This document shows positions 33,097-40,594 of a stretch of DNA of 40,594 nucleotides, one piece after another. The DNA comes from Anaeroplasma bactoclasticum (lineage in GTDB: Bacteria > Bacillota_I > Bacilli_A > Acholeplasmatales > Anaeroplasmataceae): assembly GCF_003550015.1 (NCBI RefSeq), contig NZ_QXEV01000016.1, forward strand, positions 1-40,594, in the 5' to 3' direction. Both the position numbers and the translations under genes were made by a program. The notes under the pieces were generated by a model. The model saw only the letters and a list, made by a program, of their open reading frames with translations, made no database searches and was not told the DNA's origin. Numbering within the stretch: position 1 is the first letter of the stretch; each line of letters starts with the position of its first letter.

Positions 33097-34746
33097 ATGA
33101 AAAAGAAGATTCTTTCACTTATTACAGCAATTATGCTATTTTTTGGAATATTTATGATTCCATCTTCCGCAAGTATTGTATCTTGTGGAAATTATGACAA
33201 TGTATCTAGATTAAATTCCTTTAATGTGGTAAAGGGAATGTATTATGTTGATTCTACGTTATTTGATAAATTATATTATGATTTAGGCAGAAATGTAGAA
33301 ACTGGAAAAGTATCCTCTTATTTATATGGAATGATTGATGAGGATAGTCATTATTTATTAGAAAATCAATACTATGAAAATGATTTATTAAAAAGAATAG
33401 AATATTTCTTTGATGAGGAAATGTTTTATAGTATTGATTTTCAAGATGAATTTTCCTATACCATATTGGTAGATAAAGAATTTAATATTGGAGAATATGT
33501 AAATGATTATAGAAAGGTCTTTGTAAAGGAAGATACTCCTATTTATATAGCAGTAAATGATGAAGATTTATTGGAGGATTATTTATCCGTTGCTCAAGCA
33601 TATTCCTTCTCATTTTTAATGGGATTAACTTATACCTATAACGAAAGCTATATTGATAATGATTTACATATTGTAATGAGCTATAAGAATAAGAAAACAA
33701 TGGATGAGATATTAGATGGTTTATCTATTATAGATGCAACGAATACATCTTATGAAATATTAGATAATACTTATGATTATGAAACCTCATCCATTGGTGT
33801 TTATTCCTTTATGCTAGTTGTTTATGACGAAGCTAAAAATGTTACAATTCAAAAGGTATTTATCGATGTAGTTGATTTAGTAATACCTGAAATTCATCAA
33901 ACAAAATCTATAATAACTAAATATGATGAAGTCTTAACAGAAGAGGATATTTTAGCTTGTTTTTCCGTTTTTGATGATTCAGGGGTAGATATTACTTTAG
34001 ATATAACTGACTACCTAAATAGCCCAAATATTGTTGGTGATTATGAATCTAAAATAACTGCAGTAGATAAATCCAATTATCATAATGTGAATACATTTGA
34101 TTTCATAATTACTGTAGAGGATAAGATTCCTCCAATCTTAGCTTATAGTAAAGTAATTCATACAGATTATCATACAAGATATACTATAGATGAAATAAAG
34201 GCATTATTTACTGCAAGAGATGATTATGATGGTGATGTATCTAATTCTATAGAGGTTTCTGATTTAGATGATTATGAGAATAATTATATGAATCTAGGTG
34301 CATATGCATTCTTGGTTTCTGCAAGTGATTCTATAGGAAATAAAGTATCTGTTAATTTTTATGTATATGTAGAAGATCATACATCTCCAGTATTAACTAT
34401 AGATCAATATGTCATATTAACAGAAAGAGGAGAACCACTAAAAAAGGAAGAGATTGTAGCACTATTCCAATCCCTAGGCTATGATATTGATGGTTCTAAT
34501 TTATCTAGCGAAGCATTTAATTTAGATGCCTTAGATGGGGAATATGATTTATATATCGATTTAGGAGATGATGGTATTGAATATGATATTGTCACAACAG
34601 AAAAGAAAAATGATATTTCCTTTGATATTCCAAAAGTTATTGAAGAAGAAAATCATTTACCATTAATTCTATCCTTATCTATAGGTTCTACATTATTAAT
34701 TGCGATTGGAATTATGGGTATTATTGTTTATAAAAAACGTCATTAA
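33097..34746 (+). CDS. surface protein with Ig-like repeats and C-terminal membrane anchor
   Basis: The 549-residue protein has an N-terminal signal (MKKKILSLITAIMLFFGIFMI, cleavage near SSA) and a C-terminal membrane segment followed by KKRH, so it is held in the membrane with its bulk outside. The middle contains at least three Ig-like repeats of bacterial surface type with the start pattern VDLVIPEIHQ, EDKIPPILAY and EDHTSPVLTI, about 85-95 residues apart. There is no LPXTG sortase signal. The ATG at 33097 follows AAAGGTG; a GTG at 33088 overlaps this site. The N-terminal 250 residues are not recognised. An adhesin or cell-surface binding role is plausible. Confidence 0.8.
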   Translation: MKKKILSLITAIMLFFGIFMIPSSASIVSCGNYDNVSRLNSFNVVKGMYYVDSTLFDKLYYDLGRNVETGKVSSYLYGMIDEDSHYLLENQYYENDLLKRIEYFFDEEMFYSIDFQDEFSYTILVDKEFNIGEYVNDYRKVFVKEDTPIYIAVNDEDLLEDYLSVAQAYSFSFLMGLTYTYNESYIDNDLHIVMSYKNKKTMDEILDGLSIIDATNTSYEILDNTYDYETSSIGVYSFMLVVYDEAKNVTIQKVFIDVVDLVIPEIHQTKSIITKYDEVLTEEDILACFSVFDDSGVDITLDITDYLNSPNIVGDYESKITAVDKSNYHNVNTFDFIITVEDKIPPILAYSKVIHTDYHTRYTIDEIKALFTARDDYDGDVSNSIEVSDLDDYENNYMNLGAYAFLVSASDSIGNKVSVNFYVYVEDHTSPVLTIDQYVILTERGEPLKKEEIVALFQSLGYDIDGSNLSSEAFNLDALDGEYDLYIDLGDDGIEYDIVTTEKKNDISFDIPKVIEEENHLPLILSLSIGSTLLIAIGIMGIIVYKKRH

Positions 34747-34747
34747 A

Positions 34748-34776
34748 TTGAAATATACCCCCAAATTTTGTATAAT
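34748..34776 (+). promoter_or_regulatory. mnmE promoter
   Basis: TTGAAA (34748-34753), 17 bases, TATAAT (34771-34776). It follows the previous stop codon by one base. Confidence 0.75.
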
Positions 34777-34803
34777 GAATATGCAAAAAAGGAGGGGACA
34801 ATT

Positions 34804-36144
34804 ATGGTGGATAATATTTGTGCAATCGCAACCCCATATGGTATTGGTGCTATATCAGTAATTCGTGCATCTGGGCCTGAAGCAATTACCCTAGTAAATA
34901 AAATATTTAAGGGTAAGGATTTAACTAAAGTAAAATCACACACCATTCATTATGGTCATATTATGGATAATGAAGAAGAAATAGATGAGGTATTAGCCTT
35001 AGTATATTTAGCCCCAAAATCCTTTGATGGTGAAAACATGGTAGAGATTTCTTGCCATGGTGGTATTTATGTTACAAACCAGGTTTTAAATACATTATTA
35101 AAGAATGGGTTCCGTCTAGCAGAAAGAGGAGAATTCTCTAAAAGAGCATTCTTAAATCACAAAATGGATTTAACTCAAGCAGAATCCATTATGGATATTA
35201 TTTCTTCATCAAATAAGATTGCTTTAAAATCATCTAATGCTTCCTTAAGAAGTCAAACATCGAAATTAATAAAAAGCTTTAGAGATAAAATTTTAGATAT
35301 ATTAGCAAAAATAGAAGTAAATATTGATTATCCTGAATATGAGGATGCAGTAGATGTTACTCATGAATATTTAAAGCCTATTGTTGATGATTTAATTATA
35401 GGAATGCAACAAATATTAAAGAATTCTTTAATAACTACAGTTGCAATCCATGGTATTAAAACTGCGATTATTGGTAAGCCTAATGTAGGTAAAAGTTCCT
35501 TATTAAATATGCTATTAGATGAGGATAAGGCTATTGTATCTAGCTATGCAGGTACAACAAGAGATATCGTAGAAGGTACATTAACCTTAGGTAATGTAAC
35601 CTTACATTTAATAGATACTGCAGGTATTCATGAATCTGTTGATTATGTTGAATCTATTGGTATTGAAAGAAGTAAAAAGGCAATGGATGAGGCAGATTTA
35701 GTTTTACTTGTTGTTGATGCTTCAAAGGAATTAGATGAAACAGATAAAAAGCTTCTTGAAATGACTAAGGACAAGAATCGTATTCTTATTGGAAATAAGA
35801 TGGATTTAAAAGAAGAAATATCCTTACCAGGAATGATTTATATTTCTGCAAAGAACAAGGAAGGATTAGATGCTCTAGCCTTAAGAATTGAAGAAGTAAC
35901 TAAAATAGATTCTATTGATTCTATGAATGGTAATTATTTAAATAATACACGTCAAACAAGCTTAATGGAAAAAGCAATGGAATCCTTAAATTCCGCAAAG
36001 AACGCAATGGATTTAGGATATGATATTTCTTTAATTGAAATAGATATTAAAAATGCTTTTGATTACTTAGGAGAAATAACAGGAGAAGCTAATCCAGATG
36101 AGCTTATTACTGCTTTATTTACTAAGTTTTGCTTGGGAAAATAA
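34804..36144 (+). CDS. mnmE: tRNA modification GTPase MnmE
   Basis: The 446-residue GTPase works with MnmG to place carboxymethylaminomethyl (or related) groups at U34 of tRNAs. It starts DNICAIATPYGIGAISVIRASG, has the G1 motif GKPNVGKSS, G2/G3 region SYAGTTRDIVEG and DTAG, G4 NKMD, and ends in the conserved FCLGK with Cys443. The ATG at 34804 is chosen for GGAGGGG at 34791-34797. mnmG is not in the window. A terminator follows the stop. Confidence 0.96.
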   Translation: MVDNICAIATPYGIGAISVIRASGPEAITLVNKIFKGKDLTKVKSHTIHYGHIMDNEEEIDEVLALVYLAPKSFDGENMVEISCHGGIYVTNQVLNTLLKNGFRLAERGEFSKRAFLNHKMDLTQAESIMDIISSSNKIALKSSNASLRSQTSKLIKSFRDKILDILAKIEVNIDYPEYEDAVDVTHEYLKPIVDDLIIGMQQILKNSLITTVAIHGIKTAIIGKPNVGKSSLLNMLLDEDKAIVSSYAGTTRDIVEGTLTLGNVTLHLIDTAGIHESVDYVESIGIERSKKAMDEADLVLLVVDASKELDETDKKLLEMTKDKNRILIGNKMDLKEEISLPGMIYISAKNKEGLDALALRIEEVTKIDSIDSMNGNYLNNTRQTSLMEKAMESLNSAKNAMDLGYDISLIEIDIKNAFDYLGEITGEANPDELITALFTKFCLGK

Positions 36145-36151
36145 AAAATAG

Positions 36152-36190
36152 AACTGTAAATTGTAATTTTCAACAATTTACAGTTTTTTA
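36152..36190 (+). terminator. intrinsic terminator after mnmE
   Basis: AACTGTAAATTG (36152-36163) pairs with CAATTTACAGTT (36174-36185), followed by TTTTA. Confidence 0.85.
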
Positions 36191-36207
36191 TTTTATACAA
36201 TCTATTG

Positions 36208-36213
36208 TATAAT
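36208..36213 (+). promoter_or_regulatory. -10 element of the mini-lipoprotein/endonuclease operon
   Basis: TATAAT directly preceded by ATTG; the -35 (TTTTTA, 36185-36190) is weak. A small inverted repeat ATACAA/TTGTAT (36195-36210) overlaps it and could be an operator. Confidence 0.5.
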
Positions 36214-36238
36214 TGTTTCGTAAAGGAGAGTTTTTTCC

Positions 36239-36523
36239 ATGAAAAAAAGATATATAATCCCACTATTCATGTTAGGGTTTGGAGTATATTTAGTATCTTG
36301 TAATGGAGGTGCTAATACTTCAACTGCAACAACTACAGTTACTACTACAGTAGAAACAACTACTAGTGTAGAAACTACAACTAAGACAACAACAGAAACA
36401 GTAACTACTGAAACAATAACTACAACAGAAACCACTACAGAAACTCAAACGGAGACAACAACTGAGACAACTACAGCTCCAGTAGAAACCTCTAGTGGTC
36501 AAGCGGATTTACCTTGGGTATAG
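36239..36523 (+). CDS. Thr/Glu-rich mini-lipoprotein
   Basis: The 94-residue product has a lipoprotein signal (YLVSC, Cys21) and then almost only Thr, Glu and Val in irregular TTTET repeats, ending SSGQADLPWV. It has no folded domain. It resembles the N-terminal linkers of the three lipoproteins at 20917-27549, as if the linker exists alone. It could be a surface spacer, a glycosylation scaffold, or the remnant of a larger lipoprotein gene. AAAGGAG precedes the ATG. The endonuclease gene begins 10 bases after its stop, with a strong ribosome binding site that spans the stop. Confidence 0.7.
   Translation: MKKRYIIPLFMLGFGVYLVSCNGGANTSTATTTVTTTVETTTSVETTTKTTTETVTTETITTTETTTETQTETTTETTTAPVETSSGQADLPWV
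36316..36490 (+). repeat. low-complexity ACA/ACT/GAA-rich repeat tract
   Basis: Irregular repeats of ACAACT, ACAGAA and ACTGTA units code the TTTET linker. Similar tracts occur at about 22500-22600 and in the starts of 20917 and 23845 genes, so slippage or recombination between lipoprotein genes is possible. Confidence 0.7.
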
Positions 36524-36533
36524 GAGGTGTTTT

Positions 36534-38987
36534 ATGAGATTACAAAAACCATTACTTGCGCTTGGATTTTTAGGGCTTGGCGCATTATTATTAAATGTTC
36601 ATTCCTATGCATCAAATTCATACTATTTAATGAGCTGTACTGCTCAAAATATTCCAACAGGATATTATGATAGTATTGATACAACAGTAGATGAAGCTAC
36701 ATTTAGAGAAACTCTTCACGATGTTATTTCTGCAAATTATGTAAAAAATCCTTATACTGCTGCATGGAATATTGATTCTTATGCAGATGCAGATCCATAT
36801 AATGAAGGACATATACAGTGCTTATATACGGGCTTATCTATAGAAAATGGAAGCCATCAGTCAAGTGCTGATAAGCTATATTGGAATAGAGAGCACACAT
36901 GGCCAAAATCTCATGGATTTAATAAAGAGACCTGTGAACCATATTCAGATTGTCATCATTTAAGAGCGTCTGAAGGAAAACTAAATATAGGAAAAAGTAA
37001 TAATGATTTTGGAATTGTTACTGGAGACTATATAGAAAATTATGGTAACAAATACGGAAATGGCGTATTTGAACCTAATGATGAAGTAAAAGGCGATGTA
37101 GCCAGAATGCTTCTTTATATGATGATTCGATATGGTGAATATGATGACACTACAATGTCTTGGGAAGAAAATGTTTTAGATGAACAAGGAAACGTTGTAA
37201 AGGATGAAAATAATAAAAATGTAACAGAAACAAAAACAGCGAATATTAATTTAATGCTTGTTGATGATTCTGATACTACATCTATATCTAATGGAAATGG
37301 TAGACTTGCAAAGCTTTCTACTATATTAGCTTGGCATTATCAGGATCCTGTTTCTGATAGGGAAATCTATAGAAATAATGTAGTATATATGTTCCAAAAG
37401 AATAGAAATCCATTTATTGATCATCCAGAATATGTAGAATATGCATTTGAAAATTCTGGTAATTATCAAGGAGTAGATCCTACAGAACCTGAATCACCTG
37501 ATACAGAAGTAAGAACGAATGAATTCTTAGTTGATTCTACAGGCTTTGAGGCAGCAGAAGGCTTTACAGCAACTACCGCTTCCAATGATTATTATAAACA
37601 ATACTCTCATAAAACTAATTTTATGTGGAGTGGGTATCAAGCAGTTGCATCAACAGTAAGTGCAATTTCAGACTCTCAGTCTATGAGATTAACTGTGGCA
37701 AAGAATTCCTTACAACAAGCTCAGTTTTTCATGTTAGAAGATGTATACAACTTATCTAGAATAACCTTTAAAGCTAAAGCTAGCCAAGCAGGAAGTGTAT
37801 TACATGTTATGTATTCCACAGATTCTGGTTTAAGCTGGCAGGAAGGACAATCCTTTAATTTAACTACATCTGCAAAATCATATTCTTTTGAATTAAGCTC
37901 AAATGGTGGATATGATAAGGCAAGAATTGGATTCTTCTTTGAAAAACTAAATACAAGTGGTTTATCTTATGTAAATATTGATGACTTAAATATTTATAGA
38001 TATAAAACAAATGCTCCAACAGAGTTTATTAGAGAAGATACTAAGGCTAGTTTAATGTATAATTACTCCAATAATTATTATGATGAAGAAGATACATATT
38101 ATGAAAAAGTAACAAGTCTTGATGATTTATCTATTGGTAATGAAATAATTATTGGATCTTTAGAAGAAGATTATACAATGGGTGCCTTTAAAACAAGTAA
38201 TTTTGGCGTTGTAGGGCTTGCTGCAGATAATGGAATTATATCTGATCCATTAACTTCAACAGTTATAACTATTGGTGCAGGCGCAACAGAAGGGACAATT
38301 TCTTTAAGAGTTGATAATAAGTATTTAGGCAATGATAAAGAATCTGGTACAGGATTTAAGGCATTAGATGAATTAACAACAAAATCCTCTTTTACTGTCT
38401 CCATTGATGATAACACAAATGCAGTTTCTTTTGTTATTGTTGATACGAAAGTGGCTAGTAATCAAATTGGATTTAATACTACGAATAAATTATTTAATTG
38501 CTATACAGCATCATCATCTTATAGAAAAGATATTGTTGTATATGTAAAGAGAGTTGGAGTTGTTAATAAAGTAGATATTGAAATCAGTAATATGCATATT
38601 CGCTTTGGTGCAATTATTGATAAAGAAATATTTGATGCTTTATTAGAATTAGATGAAAATGCATCCTTTGGTGTTGCATTATCTAAAGATGGTTTAGAGT
38701 TTACTAAATATGAATGTAATCCAGCAATAGTATCTTATGTTGATGGTAAAACTCAAGCTGACCCTAACGGTAATTTTGCGCAGTGGGCAGCAGTAATTCC
38801 TGTTACTGAAGACAAATTTAATACGGTTGTTTATGCTAAGGCATATGTTACCATTAATGGTGTTGATTATTATATGAATAGTTCAAGCTATAGTGTAAGA
38901 GATCTTGTAAGATATTATAAAGATAATGCTTCTAGCTTAGGTATTCAAGGAGAAGACTTAGTATCCCTTGGTGGAATCATTGAATAA
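36534..38987 (+). CDS. secreted endonuclease I family nuclease with C-terminal beta domains
   Basis: The 817-residue protein has a signal peptide (cleavage near SYA, residue 27). Its endonuclease I (EndA/NucM) domain carries YWNREHTWPKSHG with catalytic-type His (117-128) and SDCHHLRAS (138-146), the metal-dependent beta-beta-alpha active site. Middle and C-terminal parts are a jelly-roll-like segment (about 335-500) and a beta module (about 522-675) resembling one in the giant lipoprotein at 23845-27549. Classical EndA is about 235 residues, so most of this protein is accessory. The ATG at 36534 follows GGAGGTG; longer readings lack support. It likely degrades extracellular DNA non-specifically. 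Confidence 0.88.
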   Translation: MRLQKPLLALGFLGLGALLLNVHSYASNSYYLMSCTAQNIPTGYYDSIDTTVDEATFRETLHDVISANYVKNPYTAAWNIDSYADADPYNEGHIQCLYTGLSIENGSHQSSADKLYWNREHTWPKSHGFNKETCEPYSDCHHLRASEGKLNIGKSNNDFGIVTGDYIENYGNKYGNGVFEPNDEVKGDVARMLLYMMIRYGEYDDTTMSWEENVLDEQGNVVKDENNKNVTETKTANINLMLVDDSDTTSISNGNGRLAKLSTILAWHYQDPVSDREIYRNNVVYMFQKNRNPFIDHPEYVEYAFENSGNYQGVDPTEPESPDTEVRTNEFLVDSTGFEAAEGFTATTASNDYYKQYSHKTNFMWSGYQAVASTVSAISDSQSMRLTVAKNSLQQAQFFMLEDVYNLSRITFKAKASQAGSVLHVMYSTDSGLSWQEGQSFNLTTSAKSYSFELSSNGGYDKARIGFFFEKLNTSGLSYVNIDDLNIYRYKTNAPTEFIREDTKASLMYNYSNNYYDEEDTYYEKVTSLDDLSIGNEIIIGSLEEDYTMGAFKTSNFGVVGLAADNGIISDPLTSTVITIGAGATEGTISLRVDNKYLGNDKESGTGFKALDELTTKSSFTVSIDDNTNAVSFVIVDTKVASNQIGFNTTNKLFNCYTASSSYRKDIVVYVKRVGVVNKVDIEISNMHIRFGAIIDKEIFDALLELDENASFGVALSKDGLEFTKYECNPAIVSYVDGKTQADPNGNFAQWAAVIPVTEDKFNTVVYAKAYVTINGVDYYMNSSSYSVRDLVRYYKDNASSLGIQGEDLVSLGGIIE

Positions 38988-38999
38988 AAGAGGTATAAA

Positions 39000-39650
39000 A
39001 TGATACATATTCAAATGGCAGGTATTAGAAATAAAGAAGACGCACTTATGTGTGTCAATGAAGGTGTAGATATTATAGGCTTATTGGTAGGTCAAATGCA
39101 TACATCTGATGATTTTCTTACCAAAGAAAAAGCAAAAGAAATAAAAGATTATCTACCAAAAGATATTAAAACTACATTAATTACTCATCTAGAGGATGGA
39201 GATAAAATTATTGAAATTGCTAAATATATTGATGTAGATTATATTCAGCTTCATTCTCATTTAGATGAGAGTGAAGTAGAAAAAATACATAATGCATTAC
39301 CAAATAAAAAATTATTAAGATTAATTCATATTGATTCAGATGGAAATCTTTTAAATGATATTTCTAAAATGAAATATGTAGATTTCTATTTTACAGATAG
39401 TATTAATTTAAAAACAAACCAATTTGGTGGTACTGGATTATCCCATAATCTAGATACAGATAAAAGATTAGTTGAAACATTAGATAAGCCTGTATTTATT
39501 GCAGGTGGATTAAATCCAGATAACGTATATGATGCAGTAAAATATTGTAATCCTTATGGCGTTGATGTGAATACAGGCTGTAGGGGAAAAGATGGTTTAA
39601 GAGACAAAGAAAAAACAAAGGCATTTGTTCATAATGCTAGAAAGAACTAA
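39000..39650 (+). CDS. phosphoribosylanthranilate isomerase-like (TrpF) barrel protein lacking the catalytic Cys
   Basis: The 216-residue protein follows the TrpF barrel from end to end: start MIHIQMAGIRN, GGTGLSHN, phosphate-loop AGGLNPDNV and GVDVNTGCRGKDGLRD. The catalytic Cys7 of TrpF (in KICGIT) is Ala7 here and Lys5 is Gln; the Ser-Pro-Arg substrate loop near residue 35 is not recognisable. An acidic residue at about 133 remains (FTDS). No other trp gene is present. It therefore may not be the tryptophan enzyme and could act on another phosphosugar. It starts 12 bases after the endonuclease gene and is likely co-transcribed. Confidence 0.75.
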   Translation: MIHIQMAGIRNKEDALMCVNEGVDIIGLLVGQMHTSDDFLTKEKAKEIKDYLPKDIKTTLITHLEDGDKIIEIAKYIDVDYIQLHSHLDESEVEKIHNALPNKKLLRLIHIDSDGNLLNDISKMKYVDFYFTDSINLKTNQFGGTGLSHNLDTDKRLVETLDKPVFIAGGLNPDNVYDAVKYCNPYGVDVNTGCRGKDGLRDKEKTKAFVHNARKN

Positions 39651-39675
39651 AGGCTTCAGCGGAAGCCTTTTATTC
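39649..39675 (+). terminator. intrinsic terminator after the TrpF-like gene
   Basis: AAAGGCTTC (39649-39657) pairs with GAAGCCTTT (39662-39670), loop AGCG, followed by TATTCTTT. The stem starts in the stop codon. Confidence 0.85.
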
Positions 39676-39682
39676 TTTCAAT

Positions 39683-39711
39683 TTGAAATTGCTTTTGTAT
39701 TATGCTAAAAT
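39683..39711 (+). promoter_or_regulatory. promoter of the orphan 39751 gene
   Basis: TTGAAA (39683-39688), 17 bases, extended -10 TGcTAAAAT (39703-39711). Confidence 0.75.
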
Positions 39712-39750
39712 TTTTATTGAATTGTTATATATAACGAGGAGGAGAGAGTT

Positions 39751-40218
39751 ATGAAAAACACATTACCAATAGGAAATTATGGTATTCGACTTGAAGAGTT
39801 TATAAAGAAGCTAGATCAAAGTAGTATTCCATATAAAAGAGAAGGCTCAAAGGTATTTATTAATGAAGAAAGATATAGTGCAATAGTTGCTGCACTTATG
39901 GGCTATGTTAAGGATATTACTATTGAATATAAGAATTTATCTGATGTAGAAATAAAAGCACTTAAAAAAGAATTATCAGATACATGTAGGATTAAGCACC
40001 TTCACACAGAAGAAAATACAATTACATATCATAAATATGATGCAAAAGCAGTATTTGATAAAGATAAAACCACTGTAACTTTTTCATATGGCTTTAATAC
40101 AATGAATAAAGCAGTGTATACTGATCCTAAAGTTCTTACTGAACAAAAATTAAGAAGAACAGATCATATTTTTGAAGGCGTAAATCTTATATTAGATATT
40201 TTAGATGATTTGCTTTAA
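39751..40218 (+). CDS. uncharacterised soluble protein
   Basis: The 155-residue protein has no signal peptide, membrane segment or recognisable motif. It looks mixed alpha/beta, with a start (MKNTLPIGNYGIRLEEFIKKLD) and a final helix (HIFEGVNLILDILDDLL). GGAGGAGAG lies before the ATG. It has a near-ideal promoter and its own terminator, so it is a real single-gene unit. I do not propose a function. Confidence 0.75.
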   Translation: MKNTLPIGNYGIRLEEFIKKLDQSSIPYKREGSKVFINEERYSAIVAALMGYVKDITIEYKNLSDVEIKALKKELSDTCRIKHLHTEENTITYHKYDAKAVFDKDKTTVTFSYGFNTMNKAVYTDPKVLTEQKLRRTDHIFEGVNLILDILDDLL

Positions 40219-40226
40219 TAAGAATA

Positions 40227-40248
40227 GCAGGCGATGCCTGCATTTTTT
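40227..40248 (+). terminator. intrinsic terminator after the orphan gene
   Basis: GCAGGC (40227-40232) and GCCTGC (40236-40241) with a three-base loop, followed by ATTTTTT. Confidence 0.85.
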
Positions 40249-40300
40249 ATTTATTAGGAAATTGTATATTAAGCTTAATTTTATATTTATAACGACAAAG

Positions 40301-40320
40301 AGCCTAGGGTTACCTAGGCT
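40301..40320 (-). terminator. terminator for the convergent - strand gene
   Basis: AGCCTAGG (40301-40308) and CCTAGGCT (40313-40320) form a perfect eight-pair stem. On the - strand it is followed by CTTTG, a modest T-run, 21 bases after the zinc-ribbon gene stop. Confidence 0.65.
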
Positions 40321-40340
40321 TTAAAACAAATTAATTCGAT

Positions 40341-40594
40341 TTAGTATTTCTTATATTTGTTTTTCTTTTTCCAAATATCTAAAGGTACATAATGTGGTTT
40401 ACCACATTTTGGGCAGTATAGAATTGGGTATTTGTTTCCATCCCAAATTTCTTCAATCATTTCCCAGTCAACATCTTGTTCCTCATAATCACATTTTAAG
40501 CATTTTAAATCAATGGTTTCATCATATATTTCTCTTTCAGCAAATTCATAAACTAGAGCCTTTGTCTTATCATCTAGTTTATTTATGTTTTCCT
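40341..40594 (-). CDS. zinc-ribbon protein, C-terminal part (runs off the right edge)
   Basis: The frame is open from the right edge to a TAA at 40343-40341 and gives 83 visible C-terminal residues. Two CxxC pairs, CLKCDYEE and YCPKCGKPHYVP, about 33 residues apart, form a zinc ribbon. The end is Lys/Tyr-rich (KKKNKYKKY). The N-terminus lies outside the window. Function unknown; such small ribbons often bind nucleic acid or act as assembly modules. Confidence 0.7.
   Translation of the reverse strand, partial: ENINKLDDKTKALVYEFAEREIYDETIDLKCLKCDYEEQDVDWEMIEEIWDGNKYPILYCPKCGKPHYVPLDIWKKKNKYKKY

Noticed and set aside
36202-36502. Val-rich and Cys/Ser-rich frames on the - strand
   Set aside because: They mirror the Thr-codon repeats of the mini-lipoprotein and have no start signals.

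Overview
The window is an AT-rich chromosomal segment from a low-GC Firmicutes-type bacterium, most likely a Mollicutes-like or Erysipelotrichia-like lineage of Bacilli. The evidence is the origin-proximal Firmicutes gene set (rpmH-rnpA-yidC-jag, dnaX-ybaB-recR, rpoE delta, rnmV-rsmA-ispE, tilS-hpt-ftsH-rqcP, mnmE), strong Shine-Dalgarno sites, AGA-rich arginine coding and many lipoproteins with Thr-rich linkers. TGA serves as a stop codon (7477-8148 response regulator, 27758-28810 protein, tilS), so this is genetic code 11 and not the mycoplasma code. Nearly everything is on the + strand; only the U32 protein (13434-15671) and a partial zinc-ribbon gene at the right edge are on the - strand.

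Layout. 1-416: the 3' end of an unidentified basic ORF that stops inside an IS-end-like sequence, where many Firmicutes have dnaA, then the rpmH promoter. 417-2605: rpmH, rnpA, yidC, jag. 2686-6623: a membrane-anchored papain-like protein heading a dnaX-ybaB-recR-DUF1934 operon. 6691-9587: RNA polymerase delta, an unexplained structured RNA with its own terminator, and an OmpR-type response regulator with its kinase. 9662-13419: ArsR-type repressor, HD phosphohydrolase, RNase M5, 16S rRNA dimethyltransferase, IspE. 13434-15671 (-): U32 hydroxylase/peptidase-like protein. 15882-27549: a seven-gene transporter operon. 27758-33002: secreted OB/Ig protein, then tilS, hpt, ftsH, rqcP. 33097-36144: cell-surface Ig-like protein and mnmE. 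36239-39650: Thr-rich mini-lipoprotein, secreted endonuclease I, and a TrpF-like protein lacking the catalytic Cys. 39751-40594: an orphan ORF and the partial zinc-ribbon gene.

The most interesting system is the 15882-27549 operon. It joins a MalK/UgpC-type ATPase with an unusual coiled-coil insertion, two MalF/MalG-type permeases, a solute-binding lipoprotein, a micrococcal-nuclease-type lipoprotein with all catalytic residues, and a 1,234-residue lipoprotein with OB-like and Ig-like modules, preceded by two uncharacterised membrane proteins. This resembles the mycoplasma arrangement in which a surface nuclease lipoprotein is encoded beside a sugar-type ABC transporter (from memory, M. genitalium MG_185-MG_189). 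I infer a surface machine that cuts extracellular nucleic acid and imports the products. A second secreted nuclease (endonuclease I, 36534-38987) shares a beta-rich module with the large lipoprotein, and a purine salvage enzyme (hpt) lies between the two loci, which is consistent with scavenging. The transported substrate is not established.
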